Assembly: GCA_938004815.1 (NCBI GenBank)
Contig: CALKVR010001272.1
Coordinates: forward strand, 1-7,902
Direction of reading: 5' to 3'
Length of the DNA: 7,902 nt
From: an uncultured Polyangiaceae bacterium
GTDB lineage: Bacteria; Myxococcota_A; Polyangia; Polyangiales; Polyangiaceae
Part shown: positions 6,473 to 7,902 of the stretch, in pieces
How the letters are laid out: each line of letters begins with the position of its first letter
How positions within the stretch are numbered: position 1 is the stretch's first letter
The notes under the pieces: generated by a model
What the model was told of the DNA's origin: nothing
The model's input: the letters and a program-made list of their open reading frames with translations, nothing else
Database searches by the model: none
Translations under genes and position numbers: made by a program

Positions 6473-7297
6473 ATGGCGAATGATCACCAGCGCCCGGCAT
6501 CGAAGGACGAGCGCGCGATGGCGGCGGTGCGCGCACCCACCCACGCCGAGCGGTGCCGTACGCTGGCGCTCTCGGCGCGGTCGGCCACGCTCTGTACGAT
6601 CGCCCGTGACCCGGCCGGCTATCCCTACGGCTCGCTCGTCTCGGTGGCGATCGACACCGTCGGGCGTCCGCTCTTCTTGCTCTCGAATCTGGCCGAGCAC
6701 ACCGGCAACTTGGTGTCGCGCCACGACGCTTCGGTCCTCCTTACCGAGCCGCTCGGCGGGCACGATCAGCCGCTCGCCCTGGGCCGCGTGACGCTCCTGG
6801 GAAAGTGCACGACCGTCGCCCCCGACGAGGTGGCCGCGGTGCGCGCGACGTTCCTCGCGCAGCAGCCGAGCGCCTCGTACTACGTAGACTTCGGCGACTT
6901 CGCGTTCTACCGCCTGGAGCCGGTCGCGCTCCGCTATGTGGGCGGCTTCGGGCGCATGTCGTGGGTCACCGCCGATGACTACCGGCAGGCCGAGCCCGAC
7001 CCGCTCGCCGCCGACGCGCACGGCATCTTGCAGCACATGAACGACGACCACGCGAACGCCGTGCTCGCGTACGCGACCGCGCTCGCCGGGGTCGCGTCGG
7101 CTACCGCTGCCACGATGACGTCGGTCGACCGCTACGGGTTCGAGATCGCCACCGTCACGCCCGACGGCCCTCGCGCGGCGCGCCTCGCGTTCGACGAGCC
7201 CGTCGCGACGACCGACGACGTTCGCAAGGCGATGGTCGCGATGGTGAAGCGGGCCCGTGCCCTCAGTTCAGGCAGCCCACCGGCTCCGTCGAAATGA
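6473..7297 (+). CDS. HugZ/DUF2470 family flavin-binding split-barrel protein (274 aa)
   Basis: Pyridoxamine-phosphate-oxidase-like protein of the HugZ group. Residues about 24-170 are the split barrel (RDPAGYPYGSLVSVAID at 45-61, YYVDFGDFAFYRLEP at 136-150, RYVGGFGRMSW at 154-164). Residues about 178-262 are the DUF2470-type domain with the signature HMNDDHANAVL at 188-198. Relatives include the haem-degrading HugZ of Helicobacter and many uncharacterised FMN- or haem-binding proteins. I cannot identify a haem ligand, so haem oxygenase activity is not established. Cytoplasmic, with no signal peptide. Two starts are possible: ATG 6473, 24 bp after the preceding gene but without a clear ribosome site, and ATG 6518 (residue 16), which has GAAGGA 10 nt upstream and still precedes the conserved domain. 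The end overlaps the convergent gene by 35 bp. Confidence 0.88.
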   Translation: MANDHQRPASKDERAMAAVRAPTHAERCRTLALSARSATLCTIARDPAGYPYGSLVSVAIDTVGRPLFLLSNLAEHTGNLVSRHDASVLLTEPLGGHDQPLALGRVTLLGKCTTVAPDEVAAVRATFLAQQPSASYYVDFGDFAFYRLEPVALRYVGGFGRMSWVTADDYRQAEPDPLAADAHGILQHMNDDHANAVLAYATALAGVASATAATMTSVDRYGFEIATVTPDGPRAARLAFDEPVATTDDVRKAMVAMVKRARALSSGSPPAPSK

Positions 7298-7902
7298 CAA
7301 AGTTGTCATAGAGCACGCGGTTGGGGCTGGCGGCGGGGATGGGGCCGTCGTTCATGTGGTTGTAGCTGTCGAGCGCGAACGTGCTGATCCGCAGGTTCGG
7401 ATCGGTGCGCCACGCGAGGCCCGTCCACGTGCCTTGGTGCACGCCGCCGACCCAGAAGTCGGCGCTCCCGTCCTGGGAGGCGGGGTCGTTGAGCGCCAGA
7501 CTGTACTCGGCGCACTGCCAAGCACCCGGCGTAACGAGTGGAGGCGAGGGCTGGGTGGAGGTGAAGACGTTGCCCCAGTAGTCGCCGTTGCCGTCGGGCA
7601 TCATGTTCGCGAAGTACGCGTAGAACGCGAAAGCCCCGTCGTCGCCGACAGTGCCCCACGGCTCGAAGTTGAGGACGAAGAAGTCGCTGCCGTTCGGCTG
7701 TATGCCTGCGGTCCCGAACATTCCCCAGGGCGGGCTGTCCGAGCCCCCGAGGATGAGCCCATGGCTGCCGCCCGAGTTGTCGTAGGCGGCGTCGTACTGC
7801 ACGTCGAAGCGGATGTGGATGCGATCGGCGTCGGGGAACGTGCGGAGCAGCTTCGAGCTCTGGATGTTCTCGTAGGTGGAGAGCTCGAGGACCGACGAGC
7901 CC
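7263..7902 (-). CDS. Concanavalin-like/polysaccharide-lyase-like protein, C-terminal 212 residues (5' end off window)
   Basis: The frame is open from the right edge to TGA at 7263-7265. It reads RIHIRFDVQYD, then DNSGGSHGLILGGSD, WGMFGTAG, FAFYAYFANM, GDYWGNVF, AWQCAEYSLALND, ADFWVGGVHQG, STFALDSYNHM and a final NFVISTEPVGCLN. This pattern of aromatic strands, W-x-C near the middle and a Cys close to the C-terminus matches secreted beta-sandwich domains of Myxococcota and Planctomycetes that resemble polysaccharide lyases. The two cysteines could form a disulfide. Catalytic residues cannot be assigned. The GTG at 7802 is internal, not the start, because the homologous-looking sequence continues upstream. 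The N-terminus, and any lipoprotein or signal peptide, lie outside the window. Confidence 0.8.
   Translation of the reverse strand, partial: GSSVLELSTYENIQSSKLLRTFPDADRIHIRFDVQYDAAYDNSGGSHGLILGGSDSPPWGMFGTAGIQPNGSDFFVLNFEPWGTVGDDGAFAFYAYFANMMPDGNGDYWGNVFTSTQPSPPLVTPGAWQCAEYSLALNDPASQDGSADFWVGGVHQGTWTGLAWRTDPNLRISTFALDSYNHMNDGPIPAASPNRVLYDNFVISTEPVGCLN

Noticed and set aside
5531..7051. Long minus-strand open frame (506 codons) across the MepA-like and HugZ-type genes.
   Set aside because: It spans parts of three plus-strand genes with clear family motifs, and reads as a low-complexity Arg/Val/Gly/Ala shadow.

Overview
The window is high-GC, dense bacterial DNA. The TPR/PEGA-type envelope protein, the beta-sandwich 'polysaccharide-lyase-like' protein, the MepA-like endopeptidase and the particular HugZ/DUF2470 protein are together most like the phylum Myxococcota, probably the Polyangia side (Sorangium, Labilithrix and relatives). 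This is an inference from protein style; no rRNA or other phylogenetic marker is present.

Left half (1-4520, minus strand): two complete-frame paralogous vgrG genes lie head to tail, 6 bp apart. They encode the spike protein of the type VI secretion system (T6SS). The upstream copy (2025-4520, 831 aa) is complete. The downstream copy (from 2018) is open for 672 codons and runs off the left edge. Both have the gp27-like base, the gp5-like OB fold and the start of the beta-helix. Both also carry the same Gly/Ser/Pro-rich insert between OB fold and helix. No Hcp, PAAR, adaptor or sheath gene is visible, so this looks like a vgrG cluster whose cargo gene would lie off the left edge.

Centre (4521-4771): a divergent control region. 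On the minus strand it has a near-consensus sigma-54 promoter (TGGCACG-N5-TGCT, 4631-4646) pointing at the vgrG pair. Two inverted repeats follow about 65 and 85 bp upstream of the predicted start, as expected for an enhancer-binding protein. A weak sigma-70-like promoter faces the other way.

Right half, plus strand: a secreted TPR/PEGA-type protein with two C-terminal membrane segments (4772-5779); a MepA-like LAS-family peptidoglycan endopeptidase with no signal peptide (5888-6448); and, 24 bp later, a HugZ/DUF2470 flavin-binding split-barrel protein (6473-7297). On the minus strand the 3' part of a concanavalin-like/polysaccharide-lyase-like secreted protein (7263-7902) enters from the right edge and overlaps the HugZ gene tail to tail by 35 bp.

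No tRNA, rRNA, CRISPR array, IS element or integrase was seen. The most interesting points are the sigma-54/dyad control region of the vgrG pair, the shared insert in both VgrGs, and the signal-less endopeptidase near it with a shortened metal-binding motif.
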